This document shows, one piece after another, positions 32,675 through 41,759 of a stretch of 64,000 bases of DNA; the first letter of the stretch is position 1; every line of letters begins with the position of its first letter. The stretch covers positions 248,001-312,000 of the forward strand of contig CALMII010000028.1 in NCBI GenBank assembly GCA_937864115.1, read 5' to 3'. This stretch comes from an uncultured Steroidobacter sp. GTDB lineage: Bacteria > Pseudomonadota > Gammaproteobacteria > Steroidobacterales > Steroidobacteraceae. The translations under genes were made by a program, and so were the position numbers. The notes under the pieces are model-generated. The model was not told where the DNA came from. It saw nothing but the letters and a program-made list of their open reading frames with translations, and made no database searches.

Positions 32675-33832
32675 ATGGGACACTCTGGCGTGCGCGCTAT
32701 TGCGTGGGGATGGGTCATGGCGGCCGTCGGCTGCGTCGGCGCCTGCAGCAAGCAGGATCCGGGACAGCAGATGCAGGCCGTCGAGGTCAAGGCGATCGCG
32801 GTCGCGCCCGCCGAAGCACAGCTCTACGTAGACAAGGTCGGCGAAGTCCGCGGCTCGCAGGAAGTCGACCTGCGCGCACGGGTCGGCGGCGTGCTCATCA
32901 GGAAACATTTCCAGGACGGCTCGCTGGTGCAGGAAAACGAGCCGCTGTTCTCCATCGATCCGCGCGAATACCGCGCGCAGCTGGCGAATGCGCAGGCGCA
33001 GCTCGCCTCCGCCGAAGCCAATCTCGCCAAGGCGCAGCAGGATGTCGACCGCTATGCGCCGCTGCTGGCCGAGAACGCCATCAGCCGCCAGGTCTATGAC
33101 TCGGCCGTGGCCGCGGCCAAGCAGGCGCAGGCGCAGGTCAATGCTTCGCGCGCCTCGATCGAGCAGGCGCAGCTCGGCGTGGATTTCTCAACCGTAAGGG
33201 CGCCGTTCACCGGACGGGTCGGCGACGCCAAGGTGTTCGAGGGCGCATTGATCACCGCGGGCGTCACGGAACTCGTCTCGCTGTACCGCGACGATCCCGC
33301 CTGGGTGTACTTCAATGTGAGCGAGTCCGAGCTGCTGGACTATCAACGGCGCTTCAACGGCGAACCGAATCCGGATTCGTCCATGCGCACGGTGCGCCTG
33401 CAGCTCAGCGACGGCACGATCTATCCCGAGTCCGGCAAGATCACGTACATCGCGAGCGCGCTGGATGCGACCACCGGCACGTTCGCGCTGCGCGCGGAGT
33501 TTCCCAACCCGAAGCACTACCTGATCCCCGGCCTGTTCGCGCGCATCCGCATCATGGCGGACGACCTGCACGACTCCATCGTCCTGCCGGATCGCGCCGT
33601 GCAGCAGCAGCTCGGCCGCTACTTCGTCATCGTCGTGGGCGCAGACGACAAGGCCGAAATGCGCGCCATCCAGCTGGGTCCGCGGCTCGGCAATCAGTGG
33701 GTCATCACCGACGGCCTCAAGGCGGGCGATCGCGTCGTGGTCGAAGGCATCCTCAAGGCGCGGCCCGGCGCACCGCTGAAAGTCACGCTGATCACGGCCG
33801 CGGAACTGAACGCGCCGCCCGCCGCCACGTGA
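32675..33832 (+). CDS. RND efflux periplasmic adaptor (membrane fusion) lipoprotein
   Basis: This is a 385-residue MexA/AcrA-type adaptor. The lipoprotein signal ends at GCVGACSKQDPG. The body has the lipoyl half-motifs (GEVRGSQEVDLRARVGGVLI, FSTVRAPFTGRVGDAKV), a helical hairpin (AQAQLASAEANLAKAQQDVD and on to about 160) and beta-barrel segments (DDPAWVYFNVSESELL, LIPGLFARIRIM). It bridges the inner-membrane pump to the outer-membrane channel. The start ATG 32675 is used because the lipobox follows it directly; the long open frame upstream is spurious. The pump gene follows after 17 bases and the channel gene after that, forming a three-gene operon. Confidence 0.94.
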   Translation: MGHSGVRAIAWGWVMAAVGCVGACSKQDPGQQMQAVEVKAIAVAPAEAQLYVDKVGEVRGSQEVDLRARVGGVLIRKHFQDGSLVQENEPLFSIDPREYRAQLANAQAQLASAEANLAKAQQDVDRYAPLLAENAISRQVYDSAVAAAKQAQAQVNASRASIEQAQLGVDFSTVRAPFTGRVGDAKVFEGALITAGVTELVSLYRDDPAWVYFNVSESELLDYQRRFNGEPNPDSSMRTVRLQLSDGTIYPESGKITYIASALDATTGTFALRAEFPNPKHYLIPGLFARIRIMADDLHDSIVLPDRAVQQQLGRYFVIVVGADDKAEMRAIQLGPRLGNQWVITDGLKAGDRVVVEGILKARPGAPLKVTLITAAELNAPPAAT

Positions 33833-33849
33833 CCTGACGGAACCGGTCC

Positions 33850-36800
33850 ATGGCGCGCTTCTTCATCGATCGTCCCGTCTTCGCCATCGTCATCTCGCTG
33901 TTCCTGCTGCTGGTGGGAACGCTGTCGCTGTTCTCGCTGCCGGTGGGCGAGTTCCCGGAGATCGCGCTGCCGACGGTGCAGGTGCGCGCCGCGTATGTGG
34001 GCGCGAGTTCCGATGTGGTCGAAGCCTCGGTCACTGCGCCGCTCGATCGCCAGATCAACGGCGTCACCGACATGCTCTACATCAACGGCGTGAGCGGCGA
34101 CGATGGCAGCGCCTCGCTCACGGTGACGTTCGCGCTGGAACGCGATCCGGACATCGCCGCGGTGGAAGTGCAGAACCGCGTCTCGCAGGCCACCGCCACC
34201 CTGCCCTCGGAGGTCAACAACGCCGGCGTCACGGTGCGCAAACAGTCGCCCGACACGCTGATGTTCCTCGCGCTGCACGCCACCGACGACACGCTCGATT
34301 CGCTGTTCGTCAACAACTACGCCTATGTCTACATCGTCGATCCGCTGAAGCGCGTGAAAGGCATCGGCGACGTGCAGGTGTTCGGCTCCGAATACGGCAT
34401 GCGCATCTGGCTGCGTCCCGACCGGCTCGCCAGCCTGCGTCTCACCGCCAGCGACGTGGCGCGCGCCATCCAGGAACAGAACGTCCAGGCGCCGGCCGGC
34501 CAGGTCGGCCAGCCGCCGGCGGATGCGAACCAGAGTTTCCAGTATTCGCTGCGCGTGCGCGGCCGGCTGGTGGACCCTGAGGAATTCGCCGACATCATCG
34601 TCGGCTCGCGGCCGGACGGTTCCTTCATCCGCGTGCGCGACGTCGGCCGTGTCGAACTCGGCGGCAGGGACTACAACTACCGCACGCGCTACGAAGGCAT
34701 GCCGGCGGCGATGATGGCCATCTCGCTCGCGCCCGGCGCGAATGCGATGGAAACGGCGAAGCTGATCAAGGAGCAGCTGGCGACGCTGAAGCTGGCGTTC
34801 CCCGCCGGACTCGACTACCGGATCATGTACGACAGCTCGGACTTCGTGACCGCCTCCATCAACGAAGTCGTGCACACGTTCATCGAGGCACTGATCCTGG
34901 TGCTGATCGTCGTGTACCTGTTCCTGCAGAGCTGGCGCGCGACATTGATTCCGATGCTGGCCGTGCCGGTGTCGCTGGTCGCGACCTTCGCCGCATATCA
35001 GTTGCTCGGCTTCTCGATCAATACGCTATCGCTGTTCGGCCTGGTGCTGGCCATCGGCATCGTGGTCGACGATGCCATCGTCGTGGTCGAGGCCGTCGAA
35101 CAGAACATGCACGCGCACAAGCTGTCGCCGCGCGACGCGACGCGCAAAGCGATGGACGAAGTGCAGGGACCGGTGATCGCCATTGCGCTGGTGCTGTCGG
35201 CCGTGTTCGTGCCGATGGCCTTCATTCCCGGCGTGACCGGGCTGCTGTACAAGCAGTTCGCGCTGACGGTTGCGGTGTCGACGCTGTTCTCGGCCGTGGT
35301 AGCGCTGACGCTGACGCCGGCGCTGTGCGCGATGCTGCTGAAGCCGCAGCCCGAACACGCGGGCGATGCGCCGCCGCGCGGTCCGCTGCGCCGCTTCTTC
35401 CATGGTTTCAATCATCGCTTCGACCGCCTCAATCACGGCTATGGGCGCGCGGCGCGTCTGGGCGCGCGCCGCGTGTCGATTGCAGTGACGCTGCTGGTCG
35501 TGGTGGTCCTGGGTGTCGCCGGCATGCTGCAGATCACGCCGACGGGATTCGTGCCCGACGAGGACAAGGGCGCGGTGTTCATGCAGGTGATCCTGCCGGA
35601 CGCCGCCGCGCAGCAGCGCACGCTGCGCGTGCTCTCCGACATCGAAGCGATTGCGCGGGCGCAACCCGGTGTCGATGCGGTCGCCGCCGTCGCCGGCCTC
35701 GACATGATCTCGGGCACTGCGGCATCGAACTGCGCGCTGGTGATCGTCAAGCTCAAGCCGTGGGATGAACGCACCGCGAAGAATGTCAGCGCGCCGGCGA
35801 TTCTCGGCGCGCTGTCGCAGAAGACGCAGCACATTCCGGAAGCCTTCGTCTTCGCCTTCAATCCGCCGGCGCTGCCGGGCTTCGGCGCGGTGTCCGGTTT
35901 CTCGGCGATGCTCGAAGCACGCGGCAACCAGACGGCGCAGGAACTGGCGCAGACCGCGCAGCAGCTCATCGGCGCACTCTCGCAGGATCCGGCGATCGGC
36001 CGCATCACCACGACGTTCTCGGCCAATACACCGAACTATCAGCTCGCCGTCGATCGCGAAAAGGTCAAGAAGCTCGGCGTGCCGGTCAGCGATGTGTTCA
36101 CGACCTTCCAGACGTTCATGGGCGGTTATCAGGTGAACGAGTTCACGGCCTTCGGCCGCAACTACAAGGTCACGATCCAGGCCGACACCGAGTTCCGCCG
36201 CGAAGTGCGCGACATCGCGCAACTGTTCGTACGCAACGCGCAGGGCGACATGGTGCCGCTCGATGCCGTGACGTCCTACACGCCGTCCACCGGCTCGCGC
36301 TTCCTGCAGCGTTACAACCTGTATCGCACCGCTGCGCTGAGCGGCGCACCGGCGACGGGCGCGAGTTCCGGCCAGGCGATGGCCGCCGTCGAACGCATTG
36401 CCGCGGCGACGCTGCCCGCCGATTACGCGATCGAATGGACCGGTCAGAGCCTGCAGGAAAAACTGGCCGGCAACACCGCGACGCTGGTGATGGGACTGTC
36501 GCTGGTCGTGGTGTTCCTGTTCCTCGCCGCGCTGTATGAAAGCTGGACCGTGCCGTTCGCGGTGCTGATGGCGACGCCGTTCGGATTCCTTGGCGCGCTG
36601 CTGGCACTCAAGCTCACCGGCGTGGCGTTCAATGTGTACGGCCAGATCGGACTGGTCACGCTCATCGGCCTGTCGGCGAAGAATGCGATCCTGATCGTCG
36701 AGTTTGCGAAGCTGAATCGCGAGGCCGGCAAGCCGCTGATCGAATCGGCACTCGAAGCGGCGCGGCTGCGCCTGCGACCGATCCTCATGACCTCGTTCGC

Positions 36801-37014
36801 GTTCATTCTCGGTGTGGTGCCGCTGGTGCTGGCGTCGGGTGCTGGCGCGTCGTCGAAGCATTCGGTGGGCATTGCGGTGTTCGGCGGCATGATCCTGGCG
36901 ACGCTGCTCACGACGCTGGCGGTGCCGGCGTTTTATGTGTTGATCCAGGGGCTGTCGGAGAAGCTCGGCGGCGGACCGCCGCAACCAGCACCGGCACCGG
37001 AAGGTGCGGCATGA
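33850..37014 (+). CDS. RND multidrug efflux transporter, inner-membrane pump (AcrB/MexF type)
   Basis: This 1054-residue protein of the hydrophobe/amphiphile efflux family has length and layout like AcrB. It opens MARFFIDRPVFAIVISLFLL and has two sets of transmembrane segments (about 335-500 and 865-1035). The proton relay Asp pair is in LAIGIVVDDAIVVVEAVEQN. GFVPDEDKGAVFMQVILPDA begins the second porter region. SAKNAILIVEFAK and VGIAVFGGMILATLL are near the C-terminus. It exports drugs or other small molecules using proton motive force. The stop overlaps the NodT start (ATGA at 37011), so pump and channel are translationally coupled. The substrate is not predictable from sequence. Confidence 0.96.
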   Translation: MARFFIDRPVFAIVISLFLLLVGTLSLFSLPVGEFPEIALPTVQVRAAYVGASSDVVEASVTAPLDRQINGVTDMLYINGVSGDDGSASLTVTFALERDPDIAAVEVQNRVSQATATLPSEVNNAGVTVRKQSPDTLMFLALHATDDTLDSLFVNNYAYVYIVDPLKRVKGIGDVQVFGSEYGMRIWLRPDRLASLRLTASDVARAIQEQNVQAPAGQVGQPPADANQSFQYSLRVRGRLVDPEEFADIIVGSRPDGSFIRVRDVGRVELGGRDYNYRTRYEGMPAAMMAISLAPGANAMETAKLIKEQLATLKLAFPAGLDYRIMYDSSDFVTASINEVVHTFIEALILVLIVVYLFLQSWRATLIPMLAVPVSLVATFAAYQLLGFSINTLSLFGLVLAIGIVVDDAIVVVEAVEQNMHAHKLSPRDATRKAMDEVQGPVIAIALVLSAVFVPMAFIPGVTGLLYKQFALTVAVSTLFSAVVALTLTPALCAMLLKPQPEHAGDAPPRGPLRRFFHGFNHRFDRLNHGYGRAARLGARRVSIAVTLLVVVVLGVAGMLQITPTGFVPDEDKGAVFMQVILPDAAAQQRTLRVLSDIEAIARAQPGVDAVAAVAGLDMISGTAASNCALVIVKLKPWDERTAKNVSAPAILGALSQKTQHIPEAFVFAFNPPALPGFGAVSGFSAMLEARGNQTAQELAQTAQQLIGALSQDPAIGRITTTFSANTPNYQLAVDREKVKKLGVPVSDVFTTFQTFMGGYQVNEFTAFGRNYKVTIQADTEFRREVRDIAQLFVRNAQGDMVPLDAVTSYTPSTGSRFLQRYNLYRTAALSGAPATGASSGQAMAAVERIAAATLPADYAIEWTGQSLQEKLAGNTATLVMGLSLVVVFLFLAALYESWTVPFAVLMATPFGFLGALLALKLTGVAFNVYGQIGLVTLIGLSAKNAILIVEFAKLNREAGKPLIESALEAARLRLRPILMTSFAFILGVVPLVLASGAGASSKHSVGIAVFGGMILATLLTTLAVPAFYVLIQGLSEKLGGGPPQPAPAPEGAA

Positions 37015-38522
37015 AGCTCCGGAGAAGACCCCCTCCCTGCCCTCCCCCGCAAGCGGAGGAGGGGAAGAAATTGCCTGCCTCCGTTCCGATCCCCTCCTCC
37101 GCTTGCGGGGGAGGGTTAGGGTGGGGGCTTCTTGTGCTGACGACCGCATTGCTGCTCTCCGCCTGCGCCATCGGCCCCGACTACGAACGCCCCGAATCCG
37201 TAACACCGCCTGCCGACTATCGCGGCATCGCCGCGGTGCAAACGGAAAAATCCGTGGCCGACACCGCCTGGGCACAGATGTTCGGCGACCCCGAACTCGT
37301 TGCCGTGATCCAGCAGGCGCTCACCACCAATCTCGATCTGCTGAGCGCGGTGGCGCGCGTCGAAGAATTCCGCGCGCGCCAGCACCTGGCGCGCTCCGCC
37401 TTCGGACCGCAGCTCGGCGCAAACATCTCCACCAGCCCCAATCCGCAGAGCCGGGAGGACGCCAGCTACAGCGGCGGCCTGTCGCTCACCTGGGAACTCG
37501 ATCTGTTCGGCAAGCTGCGACGCTCCAACGAAGCGGCACGCGCGCAGCTCATGGCCTCGGAAGACAATGCGCGCGCCGTCATGAGTGCGCTGGTCGCGTC
37601 GGTGGCGACCACGTGGTTCCAGCTACGCGAACTCGATGCGGAAGTGCAGATCATCCGCGACACCATCCACAGCCAGGAGGAATCGCTGGCGCTGGTGCGC
37701 TCGCTGATGCGCAACGGCGTGTCCTCCGGCGCCGAGGAACAGCAGGCCATCGGCCAGCTCGCGACGACGCGCGCGCAACTGCCGCTGGCGCTGCAGAACC
37801 GCGCGCAGGTCGAGAACTTCCTGCAATACCTGCTCGGCAATCCGCCGGACGAGATCGCGCGCAGCCAGCCGCCCACCTTCATCATCGTGCCGCCGGAGAT
37901 TCCCGTCGGCCTGCCGGCACAACTGCTGGAACGCCGGCCCGACGTACGCCTGCTGGAAAACAGCCTGCGGGCGGCCACGGCGCAGATCGGCGTCGCGGAA
38001 GCCAACCGGTTCCCGTATCTGAGCATCGGACTCACGTCGTTCTTCGGCCTGGTGAGTCCGCAACTCGCGCATCTCTTCGACGGCGACGATCCGGCCACCG
38101 AAGTGCTCGCCATCGGACCCGAAGCGAGCATGCCGATCTTCCAGTCCGGCGGCGGCACCGCCAACGTGGAGGCGGCGCGCGCAGTGCAGCGCCAGGCCGA
38201 GCTCGCCTATCGCGGCGGCGTGCTGCAGGCCTTGCGCGAAGTCGCCGATTCGCTCGTCGCGACGGACCAGGTACGTGAACTGATCGCCCAGAACGAAGTG
38301 CGCACCGGCGCCGCCGCCGAAACCCTGCGCCTGCAACGCATGCGCTATCGCGCCGGCGTCATCAGCTACATCGAAGTGCTGGATGCCGAGCGACAGCTGT
38401 TCTCGTCGCAGATCGACCTGGCGCGCTCGAAGCTCTCGCAGCTGCAGTCCTACATCGACCTGTATCGCGCGCTCGGCGGCGGCTGGTCGGATGCGGAGCT
38501 GCAGAAGCTGCAGGGAAAATGA
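37011..38522 (+). CDS. NodT-family outer-membrane efflux lipoprotein with repeat-derived signal peptide n-region
   Basis: This 503-residue TolC/OprM-like channel completes the RND pump. The lipobox is LLLSAC, followed by AIGPDYERPES, the classic NodT start. The two efflux repeats have YSGGLSLTWELDLFGKLRRS, LVASVATTWFQLREL and ARAVQRQAELAYRGGVLQAL, AGVISYIEVLDAERQLFSSQ. It is odd at the N-terminus: about 35 residues between MKLRRR and LVLTTALLLSAC are encoded by palindromic element E (37025-37133) and read as Pro/Gly-rich sequence. The start is fixed by the ATGA overlap with the pump. An in-frame GTG at 37134 would give a signal peptide with no positive charge. Lipidation should still be possible, but export may be affected. 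Confidence 0.93.
   Translation: MKLRRRPPPCPPPQAEEGKKLPASVPIPSSACGGGLGWGLLVLTTALLLSACAIGPDYERPESVTPPADYRGIAAVQTEKSVADTAWAQMFGDPELVAVIQQALTTNLDLLSAVARVEEFRARQHLARSAFGPQLGANISTSPNPQSREDASYSGGLSLTWELDLFGKLRRSNEAARAQLMASEDNARAVMSALVASVATTWFQLRELDAEVQIIRDTIHSQEESLALVRSLMRNGVSSGAEEQQAIGQLATTRAQLPLALQNRAQVENFLQYLLGNPPDEIARSQPPTFIIVPPEIPVGLPAQLLERRPDVRLLENSLRAATAQIGVAEANRFPYLSIGLTSFFGLVSPQLAHLFDGDDPATEVLAIGPEASMPIFQSGGGTANVEAARAVQRQAELAYRGGVLQALREVADSLVATDQVRELIAQNEVRTGAAAETLRLQRMRYRAGVISYIEVLDAERQLFSSQIDLARSKLSQLQSYIDLYRALGGGWSDAELQKLQGK
37025..37133. repeat. Palindromic element E (whole copy) inside the NodT signal-peptide region
   Basis: AAGACCCCCTCCCTGCCCTC, then CCCCGC-AA-GCGGAGGAGGGG, about 30 bases of spacer, then CCCCTCCTCCGCTTGCGGGG, GAGGGTTAGGGTGGGGG and CTTCTT. 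The two halves are inverted copies. The whole is colinear with the copy at 44886-44992 (read on the minus strand), including the AAGACC start and CTTCTT end. Confidence 0.88.
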
Positions 38523-38530
38523 GAACGGAG

Positions 38531-38616
38531 AATGGCCGCAAGAAGGCGCAAAAGAACGCAAAGAACATTTTTGCTTTTCTGACCTTGCGATTTTTTGCGC
38601 CTTTTTGCGGCCATTG
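38531..38616. repeat. Imperfect inverted repeat of GCGCAAAAA-type units (family D)
   Basis: The arms AATGGCCGCAAGAAGGCGCA (38531 on) and TGCGCCTTTTTGCGGCCATT (to 38615), with further complementary AACGCAAAGA/TTGCGATTTT units inside, enclose a short T-rich loop. It lies between the NodT stop and the 38712 gene. Only one copy is seen in the window. It may act as a terminator for the RND operon. Confidence 0.7.
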
Positions 38617-38711
38617 TTCCTCTTCCATCCTGCATGCGTTCTTCCCCTACGGACAGCGCGACAACGCACTCTCTAGAATCGTTTGACCGCCGCTCGAACG
38701 GGAGAACGATC

Positions 38712-39062
38712 ATGCTTCGCCGCCTGTCCTTCCTGATCGCAACGACGCTGGCCGCTTCGGCCGCAGTCGCGCAGTACACCGGTCCTTCGTCGACCACGCA
38801 GTACCGCAGCATTGCCGACGTGCTCAAGAATCCCGTGGACGATGCAGCGGTGACGCTCGAGGGTTATCTGATCAAGCAGGTCGGCAAGGAGAAGTACCTC
38901 TTCTCGGACGGCACATCGGAGATCCGCGTCGAGATCGACGCCAAGGATTTTCCGCCGACGCCGGTCGACGAGAAGACGCGGGTGCAGATCCGCGGCGAAA
39001 TCGAGAAGGACTTTCTCACCAGCCCGGAGATCGACGTCGATACGCTGACGATCGTCAAGTAA
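38712..39062 (+). CDS. YgiW/YdeI-type periplasmic OB-fold stress protein
   Basis: This 116-residue exported protein has signal peptide MLRRLSFLIATTLAASAAVA. The mature part YTGPSSTTQYRSIADVLKNP, VTLEGYLIKQVGKEKYLFSD, IRVEIDAKDFPP and DEKTRVQIRGEIEKDF matches the bacterial OB-fold (BOF, DUF5666/NirD-like) family of E. coli YgiW, a periplasmic protein linked to stress tolerance. The start ATG 38712 has GGGAG 7 bases upstream. It converges on the lipase-like gene at 39068. Confidence 0.92.
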   Translation: MLRRLSFLIATTLAASAAVAQYTGPSSTTQYRSIADVLKNPVDDAAVTLEGYLIKQVGKEKYLFSDGTSEIRVEIDAKDFPPTPVDEKTRVQIRGEIEKDFLTSPEIDVDTLTIVK

Positions 39063-39067
39063 CGCGT

Positions 39068-40348
39068 TCAGCGAACGTCGCCGAGCAGCCGGTTCACCAG
39101 CGCCACGGCCGCGGGATCTTCGAGGATTCCCGTGTGGGTGGCATCGAAGCCGCGGATGTCGACGGCATCGTCCTGCGCCTCGCTGCGCAGTTCGCTGGCA
39201 ACTGTCACGACGCCATCGCCGGAATCGCCCATGCCGCTCTTGCGGAACGAGAACAGCAGATGGTGCGGCACGGGCAATGCTTGTCGCACGCCGGGCGCTG
39301 AGAAAAAGAGCGAGGTCAGGTAGTCGCTGCCGGGCGCCATGTCGTACCAGGAACGCACGACGGTCGGCGCGTATTCGACGCCCATCTGCGCCGCGTCGTG
39401 CCCGCCCCAGGGCGTCGACACGGTGATGAAGAGCGGGATCTTCGTGCCGTCCTCGCTTCGCCGCAGCAGGTAGCCGCGCGACACGAGCCCGCCCATGCTG
39501 TGCGCCACGACGATGAGCTGCGGCACACGATGGCGCACTTCCAGTTCGAGCATCGTCTGCGCCAGATGATCGGCGACCTTGCCGAGGCGCGCGCCCGACG
39601 GATAGTAGTAAACCCAGGGCTGGAAGCGCGTGCGGTCCAGGTGTTCGATCAGGTAGCGGAAGTTCAGCGGCGAACCGGAAATGCCGTGCACGAACAGCAC
39701 CGGAATGCGCTTCGCATCGTAGGGTTCGAGGAAGTACACGCCCGGCCCGGCGTCGAGCAGGAAATCGTACGGGGTCCACATGCCCGACTTGACGTGTTCC
39801 GCGGAGAAGCGCGGATCGTCGAGGGTCGTGACGGTGCCGGCGGCAGTTCGCGCCGCCAGGCTGATGCCGAGCTGTTCCTCGGGCGTGTGCGTGCGCAGCG
39901 CGGCGATGTCGACTTCGCGAATGTAGGCGCGCCCGCCTTGCGCAGGGATACGCAGATCGCGATCCGCGATGCGGCTGCCTGCTGCGCAGTGCACGCGCGA
40001 GTCGTCGGCGACATTGAGCACCGGTTCGCCCGGCTGATAGACGAGATCGCGACTGCGGTCCTCGAACGCGGCGAGTGCATAGTCGCCGGGCTGGGCCACC
40101 ATCAGCCAGCGGCCGTCGCCTTCGGACACGAAATGATCGGCGAGCCGCCACGCCGGCGAACCGGTCGGCGTCGGCTGCAGCAGCAGGATCACGCGCGGAT
40201 TGCGATTGGCCGGATCGCCGCTGACCGTGCCGGAAACCACGCACAGCGCATCGATCTGCTGTTGCTGTTCGCGCAGCTTGCCGAACATGCAGCCCGGCAG
40301 TGCGACAGTCGCCAGCATCGCTACGGCAGTCAGCCGACGTATTCGCAT
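39068..40348 (-). CDS. Alpha/beta-hydrolase lipoprotein (triacylglycerol-lipase-like)
   Basis: This 426-residue protein has a lipoprotein signal (MLATVALPGC, lipidated Cys after PG). Domain 1 (about 30-160) is beta-rich and unconserved (VVSGTVSGDPANRNPRVILL). Domain 2 (about 195-420) is an alpha/beta hydrolase: IPVLFVHGISGSPLNFRYLI for the oxyanion region, the nucleophile Ser in VVAHSMGGLVSRGYL, and a likely catalytic His in DATHTGIL near the C-terminus. The pattern HGxxGSPxNFR...HSMGG is that of family I/II lipases and PGAP1-like esterases. The start ATG 40348 has GGAGGA 4 bases upstream; the frame runs further upstream through repeat C2, which is not part of the protein. Confidence 0.85.
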   Translation of the reverse strand: MRIRRLTAVAMLATVALPGCMFGKLREQQQQIDALCVVSGTVSGDPANRNPRVILLLQPTPTGSPAWRLADHFVSEGDGRWLMVAQPGDYALAAFEDRSRDLVYQPGEPVLNVADDSRVHCAAGSRIADRDLRIPAQGGRAYIREVDIAALRTHTPEEQLGISLAARTAAGTVTTLDDPRFSAEHVKSGMWTPYDFLLDAGPGVYFLEPYDAKRIPVLFVHGISGSPLNFRYLIEHLDRTRFQPWVYYYPSGARLGKVADHLAQTMLELEVRHRVPQLIVVAHSMGGLVSRGYLLRRSEDGTKIPLFITVSTPWGGHDAAQMGVEYAPTVVRSWYDMAPGSDYLTSLFFSAPGVRQALPVPHHLLFSFRKSGMGDSGDGVVTVASELRSEAQDDAVDIRGFDATHTGILEDPAAVALVNRLLGDVR

Positions 40349-40370
40349 CAGATCCTCCGGAGGAGAGGAG

Positions 40371-40452
40371 TTTCCACGGGGGACACGGGGAGCACGGGAC
40401 GGAAAAGAAGAAGCATTTCTTGTCCCCGTGTTCCCCGTGTCCCCCGTGGAAA
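40371..40452. repeat. Inverted repeat of 9-bp CACGGGG units (family C, copy 2, inner layer only)
   Basis: TTTCCACGGGGGACACGGGG with following AGCACGGG, and the complementary arm CCCCGTGTTCCCCGTGTCCC with CCGTGGAAA, form the inner palindrome of the copies at 7212 and 50204. The outer CACGGAG layer is absent here. Confidence 0.85.
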
Positions 40453-40577
40453 CCTTCTGGTTCTTGTGCATCGAGCTTAGCCGCGGCGCACCCGAAGCGG
40501 TCTGCCCCTTGTGCTTATCGCGCTGCAGCCGCTGGTGTCGCGACAATGCCGGCCCGCCATTCGATCAGCGTGCATCC

Positions 40578-41642
40578 ATGCGCATTGCGATCTGCATCGC
40601 CGCCGCCGCGCTCTGCGGGGCCTTCGCGGGCTGCGTGTCGGTAGGCCCGGGCACCGTGCCGCGCGACCGGCTCGACTACAGCGAATCCATCACCGAATCG
40701 TGGAAGCGGCAGAACCTGCTGAACATCGTGAAGCTGCGCTATCTCGATCCGCCGGTGTTCGTCGACGTCGGCCAGATCGTGAGCGGCTACACCCTGGAGA
40801 CCGGCATGACGGTCGGCGGACAGGTGTCGTCCGGGAATGCCGTGCAAGGCAACAGCGCCACCCTCGGCGGTTCGGGCCGCTTCACCGACCGGCCGACGAT
40901 CACGTACGTGCCCATGACGGGCACCAAGTTCATGAGCGGCCTGATCATGCCGATTCCGCCGGACGCGATGTTCTATTCCATCCAGTCGGGCTGGGCGGCG
41001 GACGTGATCCTGACGCTGGGCGTCGGCGCCATCAACGGACTGAAGAACGCGAGCCGGGATCGCGACCAGGAGGCCGATCCGCGCTTCCTGCGTGTGGCGG
41101 AGCTGCTGCGGCAGATCCAGATCTCCGGCTCGGTCGGCCTGCGGCTGCGCAAGGGTCCGGGCAATGAAAAGTCCACTATCGTCGTGCTGCGCGCGCCCGG
41201 TACGTCGACGGACACGCTCGCACAGATCCGCGAACTGCGTTCGCTGCTGGGACTGGCGCAGGACGCGACGGAGTTCACGCTGGTGTACGGCGACATCGCC
41301 TCGAACGATCGCGAGATCGCCGTGCATACGCGTTCGCTGCTGCACGTGATGTCATCGCTCGGACAACGCGTCGAAGTTCCCGCCACAGACCTGAGCGAAG
41401 GACGGGCCACTTTCGGATTGTCGACCGCGGCCCCCGGCGCGACCGGCACGTTCCGGATCCACAGCTCGGTCGAAGAACCGCAGGACGCCTACGTCAGCGT
41501 CCGCTATCGCGGTACGTGGTTCTGGATCGACGATCGCGACCTGCGTTCGAAGGGCGGCTTCGCCATCATCATGCTGCTGTTCACGCTGACCGATCAGGGC
41601 CCCGATCGCGCGCTGCCGCTGCTGACGATTCCGACGGGGTAG
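40578..41642 (+). CDS. Hypothetical lipoprotein
   Basis: This 354-residue exported protein has lipobox AFAGC and signal peptide MRIAICIAAAALCGAFAG. The mature part includes LDYSESITESWKRQNLLNIV, KLRYLDPPVFVDVGQIVSGY, TDRPTITYVPMTGTKFMSGL and PPDAMFYSIQSGWAADVILT, and ends with SVRYRGTWFWIDDRDLRSKG, GFAIIMLLFTL. I have seen similar proteins only as conserved hypotheticals; no catalytic motif is visible. The C-terminal half resembles an alternating beta/alpha domain. The neighbours are a lipase-like lipoprotein (divergent) and a Uma2 protein. Confidence 0.7.
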   Translation: MRIAICIAAAALCGAFAGCVSVGPGTVPRDRLDYSESITESWKRQNLLNIVKLRYLDPPVFVDVGQIVSGYTLETGMTVGGQVSSGNAVQGNSATLGGSGRFTDRPTITYVPMTGTKFMSGLIMPIPPDAMFYSIQSGWAADVILTLGVGAINGLKNASRDRDQEADPRFLRVAELLRQIQISGSVGLRLRKGPGNEKSTIVVLRAPGTSTDTLAQIRELRSLLGLAQDATEFTLVYGDIASNDREIAVHTRSLLHVMSSLGQRVEVPATDLSEGRATFGLSTAAPGATGTFRIHSSVEEPQDAYVSVRYRGTWFWIDDRDLRSKGGFAIIMLLFTLTDQGPDRALPLLTIPTG

Positions 41643-41668
41643 GAAAAGGTCTCTTTTTTTCTCTGTCA

Positions 41669-41686
41669 CCCCCGCGCAGGCGGGGG
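41669..41686. repeat. Short GC palindrome
   Basis: CCCCCGCGCAGGCGGGGG in the 118-base gap between 41642 and 41760. The surrounding GTCACCCCCGCGCAGGCGGG resembles a palindrome common in many proteobacterial genomes. It lies after a T7 tract, so it does not make an intrinsic terminator for the upstream gene. Confidence 0.5.
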
Positions 41687-41759
41687 CCCATCTTCGCATT
41701 CGCCAATTGCGGCGATTTGCGCAAATATCCGCCCCATCGACGCAAGCATTCGACCCACC

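Noticed and set aside
41653..41686. T-run and GC stem after the lipoprotein gene as an intrinsic terminator
   Set aside because: The T-run precedes the stem in the direction of transcription, so the order is wrong.
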